A model generated the notes under the pieces. That model was not told the DNA's origin. It saw only the letters and a list, made by a program, of their open reading frames with translations, and ran no database searches. Both the position numbers and the translations under genes were made by a program. Below, piece after piece: positions 52,950 to 62,539 of a DNA stretch of 64,000 nt (positions are counted from its first letter, which is position 1; the number at the start of each line of letters is the position of its first letter). The DNA is taken from the NCBI RefSeq assembly GCF_003991355.1, contig NZ_RCSU01000006.1, forward strand, positions 186,001 to 250,000, in the 5' to 3' direction. The stretch comes from Pseudoflavitalea rhizosphaerae (GTDB lineage Bacteria; Bacteroidota; Bacteroidia; Chitinophagales; Chitinophagaceae).

Positions 52950-53044
52950 AACTTAAATCTGTAGTTGATACAATAATAGCGTGTCCGGAGCCGTTTAAAC
53001 CTAAGCTCTGATGGTGTTTGCAGTTTTAAAAAATAAATTCTAAA

Positions 53045-53076
53045 CTTGCGATGAAGTCGGTAAAACATTATTTTTG
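53045..53076 (+). promoter_or_regulatory. Promoter of the gldKLMN block
   Basis: CTTG at 53045-53048, a 20-bp spacer and an exact TATTTTTG at 53069-53076 fit the Bacteroidota consensus. The predicted start of transcription is only about 10 nt from the ATG at 53093, arguing against a start at 53051. Confidence 0.6.
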
Positions 53077-53092
53077 CCCAATACCCTTTAAT

Positions 53093-54376
53093 ATGATGAA
53101 AATGAAAAACCTATCCGTTTTGACAGCCCTGGGGGTGATGGTCATTGCCACCGGTTGCGGCAAGAGCGGAAAGTCAAAAGGACTGCCTAATGACGGCCAG
53201 CTTCATGGTGTTGCTCCGGCTAATGCCAACAACCTGACTAAGCCGCTCGGAATGGTTTATATCCCACCTGGAACCTTCCATATGGGTCCCTCTGATGAGG
53301 ACATCAACTTCAACTATACTGCCAGAAATAAGCAGGTTTCCATCAATGGCTTCTGGATGGATGCCACCGAGATCACCAACAACGAGTACCGCCAGTTCGT
53401 GAACTGGGTGCGCGACTCTACTGCCGCCGTAAGACTGCAATACGGTAAGGAAGTGGATGGCGTGTTTGTGGTTGACTGGAAAAAAGCCAAAACCATCAAG
53501 TACAACGATAAGGCTACTATCGAGAAGATCGACCAGATGATCCTGACTCCTGAGAACAGGATCTTTGGTAAGAAAGAGATCGATCCGGATAAGATCGTTT
53601 ATCATTCTGAAACTTTTGATCTGAAAGAAGCAGCCAAACGTGAGAACAAAGGTGTTCCCCGCAGCAAATTCATCGTAAAGAAAGATATCAAGATTTATCC
53701 CGATACATTGATCTGGATCCGCGACTTCAGCTATTCCTACAATGAACCGATGACCAAGCGTTACTTTTCCCACCCTGCCTTCGGTAACTATCCCGTGGTA
53801 GGTGTGAACTGGAACCAGGCCACTGCTTTCTGCGAATGGAGAACGCATTATCTGAATTCTTTCCTGGAATCCAAGAAGAGAGCTACAGAGTCTGACTTCC
53901 GTCTGCCTACAGAAGCAGAGTGGGAATATGCAGCCCGTGGCGGTCGTTCACAATCAATGTTCCCCTGGGGTAACTACTACCTCCGTAACAAACAGGGTTG
54001 CCTCCTGGCCAACTTCAAACCCGGCCGTGGTAACTACCCTGAGGACGGAGCTTTCTACACTGCACGTGCCGATGCTTACTGGCCCAACGATTTCGGCCTT
54101 TACTGCATGTCTGGTAACGTAGCTGAATGGACTTCTTCCCTGTATTATGAGGGTGCATATAATTTCCAACATGACATGAATCCTGATATCCGCTTCAACG
54201 CGCAGGATTCTGACCCTCCCAGAATGAAGCGTAAGGTGATCCGTGGCGGCAGCTGGAAAGATGTAGGTTACTTCCTCCAGACAAGCGCCAGGAACTATGA
54301 GTACATGGATACTGCTAAAGCTTATATTGGCTTCCGTTGCGTGATTGATTTACCAGCTTCGCAGAAGAAACGTTAA
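53093..54376 (+). CDS. gldK: Type IX secretion / gliding motility lipoprotein GldK
   Basis: The ATG at 53093 (others at 53096 and 53102) gives about 427 residues with a lipoprotein signal (MKNLSVLTALGVMVIATGC). A formylglycine-generating-enzyme-like (sulfatase-modifying factor) fold follows: GMVYIPPGTFHMGPSDED, FWMDATEITNNEYRQFV, GVNWNQATAFCEWR, DFRLPTEAEWEYAARGG, SGNVAEWTSS, RKVIRGGSWKDVGYF. The lipoprotein forms an outer-membrane-associated ring with GldN around the secretion channel. Gene order gldKLMN supports GldK over GldJ. Confidence 0.93.
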   Translation: MMKMKNLSVLTALGVMVIATGCGKSGKSKGLPNDGQLHGVAPANANNLTKPLGMVYIPPGTFHMGPSDEDINFNYTARNKQVSINGFWMDATEITNNEYRQFVNWVRDSTAAVRLQYGKEVDGVFVVDWKKAKTIKYNDKATIEKIDQMILTPENRIFGKKEIDPDKIVYHSETFDLKEAAKRENKGVPRSKFIVKKDIKIYPDTLIWIRDFSYSYNEPMTKRYFSHPAFGNYPVVGVNWNQATAFCEWRTHYLNSFLESKKRATESDFRLPTEAEWEYAARGGRSQSMFPWGNYYLRNKQGCLLANFKPGRGNYPEDGAFYTARADAYWPNDFGLYCMSGNVAEWTSSLYYEGAYNFQHDMNPDIRFNAQDSDPPRMKRKVIRGGSWKDVGYFLQTSARNYEYMDTAKAYIGFRCVIDLPASQKKR

Positions 54377-54527
54377 ATTTCTGCTAAGTAGAAAATTTGT
54401 GACTGTATTGAATCGTTAATTGCTTTGATTTACGAAGAGAAGCAAACCAGTATCTTATTGTAATGGCATTAAACATTTAATTTCCAAACCCTGAAAACCC
54501 GTTTTCTAACCATTTAAAAATTAATCT

Positions 54528-55295
54528 ATGGCTGGAGTTTCTAAATCAACAGAAAGAATTGTAAACATAATCGTTTGTATGGGCGCTGCTATCGTAATCT
54601 TTGGCGCCTGGCAGAAGATTACGCACCAACCTCTGGCAGACTTCTTCCTTACAGCAGGTCTGATCACAGAAGCAGTTATTTTTGTTGTATACGCATTCTT
54701 ACCTCCTCCCGGATCTGAAATGCACGCTATAGCTGAGGCTTTGCCTAAACTGGCCGGTGGCGCTTCTTCCGGTAACCCTGCTCTGGACAACATGAACAAA
54801 ATGATGCAGGATGCCGACATCACCCCAGCCAGCCTGAAAAGCCTGAGCGACGGATTCAAAAAACTGGGCACATCTGTTAGCAATATTGCTGATGTATCTG
54901 ATGTAGTAAAATCTACCAATGACTACTCTGCTAAAACAAAAGAAGCAGCCAATGCATTGGGACAGATGACAACTGCCTACCAGGGCGCTACTGCTACCAT
55001 CACTACATTCAACTCTGCAGCAGACAGCACTAAACAATTCCATGAGCAGGTTTCTGTATTGACAAAGAACCTCGGTTCTCTCAATGCGATCTACGAACTG
55101 GAATTACAGGACACCAACAACCACCTGAAAGCCATGAAAGGTTTCTATGGCAACCTCGCCGCTGCTTCTCAAACCATGCAGAACAGTGTTGATGATGCGA
55201 AGAAAGCTCATGAGCAAATCGCCAAACTGGCGGGCAACCTCAGCAGCCTGAACACCGTTTACGGAAATATGCTCAGCGCTATGCAAGGTCGCTAA
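54528..55295 (+). CDS. gldL: Type IX secretion motor protein GldL
   Basis: The 255-residue inner-membrane protein has two helices near the N-terminus (KSTERIVNIIVCMGAAIVIFGAWQKITHQPLADFFLTAGLITEAVIFVVYAFLPPP) and a long, coiled-coil-rich cytoplasmic tail (NVADVSDVVKSTNDYS-like and later helices). It forms the proton-driven motor with GldM. The glutamate in the second helix (LITEAVIFVV) is at the position expected for the proton-conducting residue. The 151-bp gap after gldK is the largest in the block. Confidence 0.95.
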   Translation: MAGVSKSTERIVNIIVCMGAAIVIFGAWQKITHQPLADFFLTAGLITEAVIFVVYAFLPPPGSEMHAIAEALPKLAGGASSGNPALDNMNKMMQDADITPASLKSLSDGFKKLGTSVSNIADVSDVVKSTNDYSAKTKEAANALGQMTTAYQGATATITTFNSAADSTKQFHEQVSVLTKNLGSLNAIYELELQDTNNHLKAMKGFYGNLAAASQTMQNSVDDAKKAHEQIAKLAGNLSSLNTVYGNMLSAMQGR

Positions 55296-55372
55296 TCACA
55301 GGCAGTCCAATAATCCTGTACCCAATCGTACGCATTAGACTTTGAATTGTTTAAACTGAAAAACCCAGATCC

Positions 55373-56959
55373 ATGGCTTTACCTAAAGAGCCCCGGCAGA
55401 AGATGATCAATATGATGTACCTGGTGTTGACAGCATTGCTGGCACTCAACGTATCATCAGAAATCATCAATGCCTTCGAGACCGTAAATAACAGTATCAC
55501 TACTTCCAACCAGATCATCAGCGATAAGAACGCTCTGACCTACCAGTCTCTGGATGAGAAGAAAAAAGATCAGCAAACTGCCGCAAAGGCTGCCATCTGG
55601 GCTCCAAAGGCCGAGGCGGCAAAAGCCCTCGCTGCATCGATGTATTCTGAGATTCAAAATTTGAAAAATCAGCTTGCTGAATACGCAGGTTCTCATGAAG
55701 AGAACGGCGAACAAAAAATGAACGCAGACAAACTCGATGCCTCTACCCGTCTCCTTGAAAAAGAAGGTAAAGGCGAGGAACTGTATAAAAAGATCGATGA
55801 TTTCAAAAAGAAACTGATCGGTGTATTGGACCCTAACGATCCCGCTTTCGCTGAAAATCCTGCCACCAAAGCTGCTGTAGCCAAGGCCGTAGCTGATTTC
55901 CAGAAATCGCTGCCGATCGATCTGACGGTTCCGAAATCTACCAGCGGTAATAAATATGAGAACAATGCCAATGGCTGGACCATGAGCAATTTCCATATGA
56001 CGCCCGCAATCGCCGCCATGACCATCCTGAACAAATTGCAGAACGACGTAAGGAACTCTGAAGCCCAGGTGATCGACTTCTGCCACCAGCAGATCGGCGC
56101 TGTGAAACTTGTATACGATCAGTTTGAAGCTATCGCACAGGCCAACAGAACTTATGCGATGCCCGGCGACCCCATCGAGATCACTGCTGGTATCGGCGCT
56201 TTCAGTGAAGCTGCCAAACCAGAGATCTTCATCGGTGGAAAACAAATGCAGCTTGAGCGTGGTAAAGCGATCTATAAAACCACTGCTTCAGGCGCTGGCA
56301 CACAAAAGATCAATGTAAAGATCCGCTACACTACACCTGATGGTGAAGTGAAGGAAAAAAATGAAATAGTTGAATACACAATCGGTACACCATCAGGAGC
56401 CTCTGTGTTCCTTCAGAAGATGAACGTACTGTATATCGGTGTAGACAACCCAATGACCATCTCCGGCGGTAGCGTAGGCGCAGAAAAAGTGCGCGTAAGC
56501 TTCAGCAATGGTGAGATCAGCAAATCTGGTGGCGACAACTACGTTGCACGTCCCAGAACTCCGGGCATGGCTGACATTGTAGTGAATGCCGATGGCAAAA
56601 GTTACAAGTTCCCCATGCGTGTAAAATACCTGCCTAATCCTGCTGCCTTCCTCGGCACCAAGAAAAGCGGTAATATCGGAGCTGCTGAATTCAAAGCCAT
56701 TGGTGGTATCATCGCCAAACTGGAAGACTCAGATTTTGAAGCGCCATATAAAGTTGTCAGCTACAGGTTCGGTGCTCAGGGTGGACCCATCCAGGTTTAT
56801 GCTGAAGCTACCAACAACGGTAACCGTTGGAGCGGTCAGGCTGCTCAACTGGTTTCCCGCACAGGCCCCGGCTCTGTTGTATTCTTCGATAATATCACAG
56901 TAATCGGCCCTGACGGAAAACAACGCGATATCGGATCAATGAGCTTCAAGCTGAAATAA
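55373..56959 (+). CDS. gldM: Type IX secretion periplasmic shaft protein GldM
   Basis: The 528-residue protein starts MALPKEPRQKMINMMYLVLTALLALNVSSEIINAF, the conserved GldM anchor helix, followed by a long periplasmic domain series ending DNITVIGPDGKQRDIGSMSFKLK. GldM connects the GldL motor to the GldK/N ring across the periplasm. It lies 77 bp after gldL. Confidence 0.96.
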   Translation: MALPKEPRQKMINMMYLVLTALLALNVSSEIINAFETVNNSITTSNQIISDKNALTYQSLDEKKKDQQTAAKAAIWAPKAEAAKALAASMYSEIQNLKNQLAEYAGSHEENGEQKMNADKLDASTRLLEKEGKGEELYKKIDDFKKKLIGVLDPNDPAFAENPATKAAVAKAVADFQKSLPIDLTVPKSTSGNKYENNANGWTMSNFHMTPAIAAMTILNKLQNDVRNSEAQVIDFCHQQIGAVKLVYDQFEAIAQANRTYAMPGDPIEITAGIGAFSEAAKPEIFIGGKQMQLERGKAIYKTTASGAGTQKINVKIRYTTPDGEVKEKNEIVEYTIGTPSGASVFLQKMNVLYIGVDNPMTISGGSVGAEKVRVSFSNGEISKSGGDNYVARPRTPGMADIVVNADGKSYKFPMRVKYLPNPAAFLGTKKSGNIGAAEFKAIGGIIAKLEDSDFEAPYKVVSYRFGAQGGPIQVYAEATNNGNRWSGQAAQLVSRTGPGSVVFFDNITVIGPDGKQRDIGSMSFKLK

Positions 56960-56987
56960 TATAAACTTCTTTTAAACAAAGGGAACA

Positions 56988-58037
56988 ATGAAGAACCGTC
57001 TTATCAAACTCGGAATGCTGCTCGCAGTGTTGGCGTTTGTTTCCACCGAGGTGGATGCGCAGGCCAAGAAGCCTGTTCGCACGAAGTCTACCCGCACTAC
57101 CACCGCGAAGAAAACAAACAGCACCAGAACACAGGCTGCTGCCAATCCCGCTGCTATCGCACCGGCTCCCGATACCGTGAAGCCCGTTGTGGCTGCACCT
57201 TTGGAAGCAGACCTTAACATACCGCCACTGAAGCCTTCTCTGCGCAACGACAATGCCATTGAACGCAACCTCGTAAAAGAGCGAACTCCATTGGCGTATG
57301 AGCATATCCGTGAAGATGATGCGGTGTATGTTCAACGTGTATGGAGAGAGATCGATGTACACGAAAAAATGAACTTACCCTTCGTTTATAGAGCAGATGG
57401 CGACCTCGGTAACCAACGCTTTATCATGATCCTTCTCAATGCCATCAAGAACGACAGCATCACTGCTTTCGCTCCTCTTGACGACAGGTTCACTACCCCG
57501 ATCACCTTCAAAGAGATTTCTGAAGCGCTCGTGGGTAAACCGAGAAGCATCCAGATCCCTGACCTGGTGAATGATGTTGATGGTTCCAAAGGCCTCATGA
57601 AGGATACAACCATCATCGATGAATTCGATCCTGATAAATCCGTTGAACGTTACTGGATCAAAGAAGATGTGATCTTCGACAAAGAGTCTTCCAGGCTGTT
57701 CACCCGCATTCTCGGTATCGCTCCGCTGAAATCCATTTATAATGAAGATGGTTCCTTCCGCGATGTAACGCCGTTGTTCTGGGTGTACTATCCTGATCTT
57801 CGCCCCACTTTCGCCAGGTACGAAGTGTATAATGGCCGCAACTTCGGAGCAAAGGTTAGCTGGGAAGAATTGTTCGAGAGCCGTATGTTCTCCAGCAGAA
57901 TTATCAAGTCAACCATCAACAACCCGAATGATCTGTTCATCAAATCTTATGTAAAAGATCCAATCCTCGCATTACTCGAAGGAGAAAATGTAAAAGAGAA
58001 GATTTTCAACTACGAACAGGATCTCTGGTCATATTAA
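56988..58037 (+). CDS. gldN: Type IX secretion protein GldN
   Basis: The 349-residue secreted protein has a signal peptide ending TEVDAQ, a Lys/Thr/Pro-rich linker, and the GldN domain: YEHIREDDAVYVQRVWREIDVHEKMNLPF, FCALAPLDDRFTTPIT-like and YWIKEDVIFDKESSRLFTRILGIAPL. It assembles with GldK in the outer ring. It is 28 bp after gldM and precedes a strong terminator, so gldKLMN ends here. Confidence 0.95.
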   Translation: MKNRLIKLGMLLAVLAFVSTEVDAQAKKPVRTKSTRTTTAKKTNSTRTQAAANPAAIAPAPDTVKPVVAAPLEADLNIPPLKPSLRNDNAIERNLVKERTPLAYEHIREDDAVYVQRVWREIDVHEKMNLPFVYRADGDLGNQRFIMILLNAIKNDSITAFAPLDDRFTTPITFKEISEALVGKPRSIQIPDLVNDVDGSKGLMKDTTIIDEFDPDKSVERYWIKEDVIFDKESSRLFTRILGIAPLKSIYNEDGSFRDVTPLFWVYYPDLRPTFARYEVYNGRNFGAKVSWEELFESRMFSSRIIKSTINNPNDLFIKSYVKDPILALLEGENVKEKIFNYEQDLWSY

Positions 58038-58060
58038 TACAGAAAGCAATCTGGTATAAA

Positions 58061-58098
58061 AAAATGGCATCGTATTTTTACGATGCCATTTTTTTTAT
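58061..58098 (+). terminator. Terminator of gldKLMN
   Basis: AAAATGGCATCGTA and TACGATGCCATTTT are perfect complements around a TTTT loop, with eight T at the 3' end. It is a strong terminator 24 bp after the gldN stop and could act on both strands. Confidence 0.85.
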
Positions 58099-58239
58099 AC
58101 AAATGTTTATAAATGATTCAGTTTGAGGACGGATTTGGTTCAACACACCGTAAGATTTTTAGAAAATACCCATTTCCGTTATTGTTTTGTGATGCCTATT
58201 CACTATTTTTACACTGGTTTTTCATAGGATATTGGATTT

Positions 58240-58277
58240 TAAAAACGGGGCTGGATGTCTATCCGGGCCCCTTATTT
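58240..58277 (+). other. Hairpin with T run in the gldN-uvrC gap
   Basis: GGGGCTGGAT, loop GTCT and ATCCGGGCCCC form an imperfect stem followed by TTATTTTTTT. The AT-rich gap (58099-58365) has no protein-coding frame I can support. The hairpin might be the terminator of a small RNA or a second terminator after gldN; no clear promoter element is seen. Confidence 0.35.
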
Positions 58278-58365
58278 TTTTAGGACATTTCTCTCTCTCA
58301 AAAAACCGCTATTCGTCGACCAAATACATTTTGTTTACCCGGAAATTATTGGAGTATTACTTTTA

Positions 58366-60285
58366 TCAGACATCGCTTTCGTTTGGATCTGATGAGTTAT
58401 CTGCATGGCCTTCCTGCGGAGCCGCAGGGCCTTCATTTTCGCCGTTGACAATTTTGCTGGGGTCTGCATTGCCATTGTTATCTGTAGCTTTGAAATGGGC
58501 TGCAATGATCTTTGCTTTTGATGATCCGATCAATTTGGCAATCGCTTCTTCCCCGGCTTCCCTGATTCGCTTTACACTTCTGAATTCTTTCAGCAACTGA
58601 TCTGCAGTATTCTTTCCGATCCCTTTGATTTGTTCCAGTTCATTTTTAAATGTACCCTGGCTTCTTTTCTTTCTGTGGAATGTGATGCCAAAGCGATGCA
58701 CTTCATCGCGGATGCGCCTGATCAGTTTCAGGCTTTCGCTGTTATAGGGAAGCTTCAGACTTTGCTGATCACCTGCAAAGAAGAGTTCCTCTTCATTCTT
58801 GGCAAGGCCTACCAATGTCATTCTTCCCTGCAATCCGAGTTCTTCAATGGCTTCCAGCGCGTAGCCCAGCTGCCCTTTGCCACCATCGATGATCACCAGT
58901 TGAGGCAGGGATGCACCTTCATCCATCAGGCGTTTGTAACGTCTGCCAACCACTTCCTTCATCGTGGCGAAGTCGTTGATACCCTGCACAGTTTTCACAT
59001 TGTAATGACGATAATCTTTCTTGCTGGGCACACCATCTTTAAAGCAGACCATCGCCGAAACGGGATAACTTCCGTGGAAATTGGAGTTGTCGAAACATTC
59101 GATATGCACCGGTACTTCCGGTAATTGCAGATCATCCTGCAGTTGGTACAACACCTTCTTTCGCTCCATATCATCCTTGCCTTCCAGTTGCAGTATCTTT
59201 TTCTTGAATAACTCTTCGCGGAAATAATTCACGTTCTTTTCTGAGAGCTCCAGGAGTTTCTTTTTGTCGCCGCCTTTAGGGATAGTGAGTACCACGCCAG
59301 GTTCTTCGTAGTTGATGGGGAAGGGGAGGATGATCTCGGCAGCGAGGCTGTTGAAAGTGGAACGCAATTGGGCAATACCGAAAGCCAGCACTTCTTCATC
59401 CGTTTCATCCAGATGGGTCTCCAGTTGTACGGTATGTGTTTGAACGATGGAGCCATTCTCCATCATAAGATAGTTCACGTAGGCGAGATCGTTATCCCGC
59501 AGGATAGAGAACACATCGGCCGTCATCATCCTGTTGGATACGATGATGGACTTCGCCTGGTATTGTTCCAGGTGCTCTATCTTTTTGTGCAGGATAGCGG
59601 CTTTCTCAAAAGCCAGTTGTTCAGCGGCTGCGCGCATTTCCTGTTTGAAATGCTGGATAACCGGGTTGAGATTTCCTTTCAGTACATTCTTTACCTGGTT
59701 CAATCCATCCTGGTAGTCCTCTTCGGATTGGAATCCTTCACAGGGACCTTTGCAATTACCGAGATGGTATTCAAGACAGACCTTGAATTTGTTTTTTCGT
59801 ATGTTGGTTTCAGTTAGATTGAGCTTGCAGGTCCGCAGAGGTATATTGGACCTGATGAAATCGATCAGCTCGCGAACCCGCGCTACAGAAGTGAATGGCC
59901 CCAGGTATTCTGATCCGTCGTTGATCTTACGGCGGGTGAGGAATACGCGGGGGAATGGTTCTTTTTTCAGAACGATATAAGGATAGGTCTTGTCATCTTT
60001 CAGGTTGATATTGTAGCGTGGCTGGAATTGTTTGATCAGGGAGTTCTCCAGCAGGAAGGCATCCTGTTCGGAATCCACGATGGTGAATTCGATGCGCGCG
60101 ATACGCTGCACCAGCTCATGCGTTTTGTAGGAGGTGAAGGTCTTGCTGAAATAAGAACTCACCCGTTTGCGCAGGCTCTTGGCTTTACCAACATACAGGA
60201 GATTATCCTGTGTATCATAGTATTTGTATATGCCCGGATCGGTGGGGATCTTATGGGACTGCTGCTGAAATTCCTGTGCCGTCAT
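58366..60285 (-). CDS. uvrC: UvrABC excinuclease subunit C
   Basis: The 639-residue protein has the GIY-YIG nuclease domain (DPGIYKYYDTQDNLLYVGKAKSLRKRVSSYF), the segment CLEYHLGNCKGPCEG, a UVR motif region (AAEQLAFEKAAILHKKIEHLEQYQ), the UvrC RNase H-like domain (IECFDNSNFHGSYPVSAMVCFKDG, LVIIDGGKGQL), and C-terminal helix-hairpin-helix (IKGIGKNTADQLLKEFRSVKRIREAG). It makes the dual incisions in nucleotide-excision repair. The Gly/Asp-rich tail after residue 610 is not conserved. Confidence 0.97.
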   Translation of the reverse strand: MTAQEFQQQSHKIPTDPGIYKYYDTQDNLLYVGKAKSLRKRVSSYFSKTFTSYKTHELVQRIARIEFTIVDSEQDAFLLENSLIKQFQPRYNINLKDDKTYPYIVLKKEPFPRVFLTRRKINDGSEYLGPFTSVARVRELIDFIRSNIPLRTCKLNLTETNIRKNKFKVCLEYHLGNCKGPCEGFQSEEDYQDGLNQVKNVLKGNLNPVIQHFKQEMRAAAEQLAFEKAAILHKKIEHLEQYQAKSIIVSNRMMTADVFSILRDNDLAYVNYLMMENGSIVQTHTVQLETHLDETDEEVLAFGIAQLRSTFNSLAAEIILPFPINYEEPGVVLTIPKGGDKKKLLELSEKNVNYFREELFKKKILQLEGKDDMERKKVLYQLQDDLQLPEVPVHIECFDNSNFHGSYPVSAMVCFKDGVPSKKDYRHYNVKTVQGINDFATMKEVVGRRYKRLMDEGASLPQLVIIDGGKGQLGYALEAIEELGLQGRMTLVGLAKNEEELFFAGDQQSLKLPYNSESLKLIRRIRDEVHRFGITFHRKKRSQGTFKNELEQIKGIGKNTADQLLKEFRSVKRIREAGEEAIAKLIGSSKAKIIAAHFKATDNNGNADPSKIVNGENEGPAAPQEGHADNSSDPNESDV

Positions 60286-60322
60286 AGTCTGTTCCTACGA
60301 AGGTACGGAATGCCCGGAATTA

Positions 60323-60940
60323 CTAATAGGCGTAGCTTTGCGGGTCCCAGATCACTTTCTCGACGCTGGAAACGGGCTCTCCTTTCTCCGGATGCCTGAT
60401 TGTGAGGATGTAAAAGTATTTCTCGATCACCCAGGTAAGTTTCTGTTGAACGAAGTCATTCCCATCCCTGAATTCTTTTTCCATGTAGATCCGGTTCACT
60501 TTGTCTACGCTCAGTGATGGCCTGATGTATACTACAACTTTGCGGAGAGAAGTGGTGGTGTCTTTTGCAGGATAGATGAAATTGATCATTTCGGTGGTTT
60601 CGTCCATGAAGGATTCATTGCCGAAGAGTTGCTGGAACCTGCTGGAGTCAAGTTCGGGAAGCAGGAATTGTGCTGTCATCTTTTTGAATGCTTCCAGGTT
60701 GATATAGGAGGAATCGGTCTTTATGTTTTCTTTTTTATAGAGGATGCCTGCTGCAAATGAATCCACGCGTCGAATGTCTTCGCGGATGAGGTCGCCAACC
60801 GGGAGGTAGGAGATTTCTTTACCGGAAGCGGCAGAAGAGTCGGCATTCATTGTTTCAGCCGGCGTTTGTGCAGGTTTATCTTTGCAGGACCAGATAGCCA
60901 CGCAGGAGCAGATGGCCAGGATCACCAGGTTCATTTTCAT
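60323..60940 (-). CDS. Lipoprotein of unknown function
   Basis: The 205-residue protein has a lipoprotein signal (MKMNLVILAICSCVAIWSC) and a flexible Pro/Ala/Ser linker. A soluble alpha/beta domain follows (LEAFKKMTAQFLLPELDSSRFQQLF, TTTSLRKVVVYIRPSLSVDKVNRIYMEKEF). No family is recognised. It is 39 bp from the end of the IM-to-OM protein gene and probably in the same transcript as the ECF sigma factor. Confidence 0.7.
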   Translation of the reverse strand: MKMNLVILAICSCVAIWSCKDKPAQTPAETMNADSSAASGKEISYLPVGDLIREDIRRVDSFAAGILYKKENIKTDSSYINLEAFKKMTAQFLLPELDSSRFQQLFGNESFMDETTEMINFIYPAKDTTTSLRKVVVYIRPSLSVDKVNRIYMEKEFRDGNDFVQQKLTWVIEKYFYILTIRHPEKGEPVSSVEKVIWDPQSYAY

Positions 60941-60979
60941 CCGGTAAAAATAAGTAATTGCAATTGCGGAAGCAACAGC

Positions 60980-62467
60980 CTAGCGAATGGTTTTTGTAAC
61001 ACCGATCTTCACGCCGTATTCCATCAGGTATTCGCGGATGGGGTATTCCTTAACATAGCTGCTCAGCAACTGGTAGCGGAATTGCGGTCCCACCTGCCAT
61101 TTGAGGCTTCCTGTTTTGTAGCTCACGAAGATCTCGGCGCCGGCATTCACATTCCAGCGGCGCACGAGGCTGGGCGCTCTCATATAGTTCTTGAAATCTG
61201 TTGTGATGAGGTATGAGTTGCGATTTAGAAGATATGTAGGCTGAATGGTTCCGGCGATATTTACCTGCAGTTTTTCATTACCCAGCAGGCTCAATTCCAT
61301 ACCGATGGGAGCAGAGAGCTGGAAGTATTGGTTCTGTATATCCTCGGCCTTCTCTCCGCTGAAGTTGCGCAGGCTTGTATAGCTTACGAGACTGTCGGGT
61401 AGACTGCCCGCAACATCCAGTGCAATCTTTCCTCTTTCCGGAACTGGTGCAGTATATGCTTTGATAGCGTAGCGGGAATAATTCAGTTGCAGACCGGCAG
61501 TTACCCTGAAATTCTTGTTGATGGAGTATACTATATAAGATCCAAGTCCGAAGCCCAAAGCAGGTTGATGGCTTACAAGGGTTTCGGGTTTACCTTCAAT
61601 AGCGCCTGCGGGAAGACCTTTGATATTGATCTGGTCATATACACTCGTATTGCTGGTGAGTTTGCGATAGTTCATGGTTGGTGAGAATGCCAGTTGCCAG
61701 GCCCATCTGCGCATAGGCGGCGGCGTTAGCTCATACACTGCATATTCCTGGAGCCAGTTGATCCTCTTTTCATCTTCTTCCCTGCCGGATTTTTGAGTAC
61801 TGGCAGATGTTTTGGAAGCAGATGGGGATTTGATCTCGTGACTGTTGGTCCCGGTATCGGGAACATCGGTTACCAGCGCCAGTCCGGCCACAGGTACCTG
61901 TTCAGGCTGGCCGGGGAATACTGGGAATGCAGTTGCAGCATTGCCGGCCGGGTCCACATTCTTTCCGGGCTTTTCCAGGAAGATCTCATCCACGATTGTT
62001 CGTTCAGGCAATTCTGTGATCACAATGGTATGAGGAAGATCTGATTCGGATGGATAGTTAGCCGTAGTTTCTTCATCATCTTTGTTGGTACCTATGAATG
62101 GCGCGGGGGAGAATACGGTGAAACCGGACCCGTTCCGACCTGGGCCGGAAGCATTGGAAGCTACTGCAACAGGACCATTGATAGAAATAGTATTGGAAGA
62201 TGAATTGCTGGATTGATCGGCTGTGCCTGAAGCAGGAGAATGGTTATGGATCTTTTTTGCAGGAGTGGAAGGTGCCATCAGTTGCAATGATGCGAGGTAA
62301 CTGATGCCGCCAAGGAAAAGCAATAAACCAAGACCATACCATTTTCTGCGCGTATGCAATGAGCGATGAATTCCTTTCCATGCATTTTCGGAAGGAAACA
62401 TTTTGTATTGGTCAGCTTTTTGCCTGATCAGTTGCTCAAAGTCATCATTGTAAAAACCGCGCTCCAT
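60980..62467 (-). CDS. Predicted IM-anchored protein with OM-barrel-like C-terminus
   Basis: The 495-residue protein has a short N-terminal cytoplasmic segment (MERGFYNDDFEQLIRQKADQYKMFPSENAWKGIHRSL), one transmembrane helix (about residues 43-62), a long Ser/Asn/Pro-rich linker of about 190 residues, and a beta-rich C-terminal domain. The last part (FAYSPTMNYRKL-like, FGLGSYIVYSINKNFRVTAGLQLNYSRY, LKWQVGPQFRYQLLSSYVKE, KIGVTKTIR) resembles an outer-membrane beta-barrel. N-terminal residues resemble anti-sigma-like starters next to ECF sigma genes. It is 72 bp after the ECF sigma gene. Confidence 0.7.
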   Translation of the reverse strand: MERGFYNDDFEQLIRQKADQYKMFPSENAWKGIHRSLHTRRKWYGLGLLLFLGGISYLASLQLMAPSTPAKKIHNHSPASGTADQSSNSSSNTISINGPVAVASNASGPGRNGSGFTVFSPAPFIGTNKDDEETTANYPSESDLPHTIVITELPERTIVDEIFLEKPGKNVDPAGNAATAFPVFPGQPEQVPVAGLALVTDVPDTGTNSHEIKSPSASKTSASTQKSGREEDEKRINWLQEYAVYELTPPPMRRWAWQLAFSPTMNYRKLTSNTSVYDQINIKGLPAGAIEGKPETLVSHQPALGFGLGSYIVYSINKNFRVTAGLQLNYSRYAIKAYTAPVPERGKIALDVAGSLPDSLVSYTSLRNFSGEKAEDIQNQYFQLSAPIGMELSLLGNEKLQVNIAGTIQPTYLLNRNSYLITTDFKNYMRAPSLVRRWNVNAGAEIFVSYKTGSLKWQVGPQFRYQLLSSYVKEYPIREYLMEYGVKIGVTKTIR

Positions 62468-62539
62468 AATGCTTTTGTGTTTGTACGGGTTTTTTAATTT
62501 TTCAAAGGTTTGGATAAAGCATTTTATACACTGAAGATC

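Noticed and set aside
53051-53092. Upstream start for gldK
   Set aside because: The promoter -10 element at 53069-53076 lies inside that extension, and the lipoprotein signal begins at the later ATG cluster.
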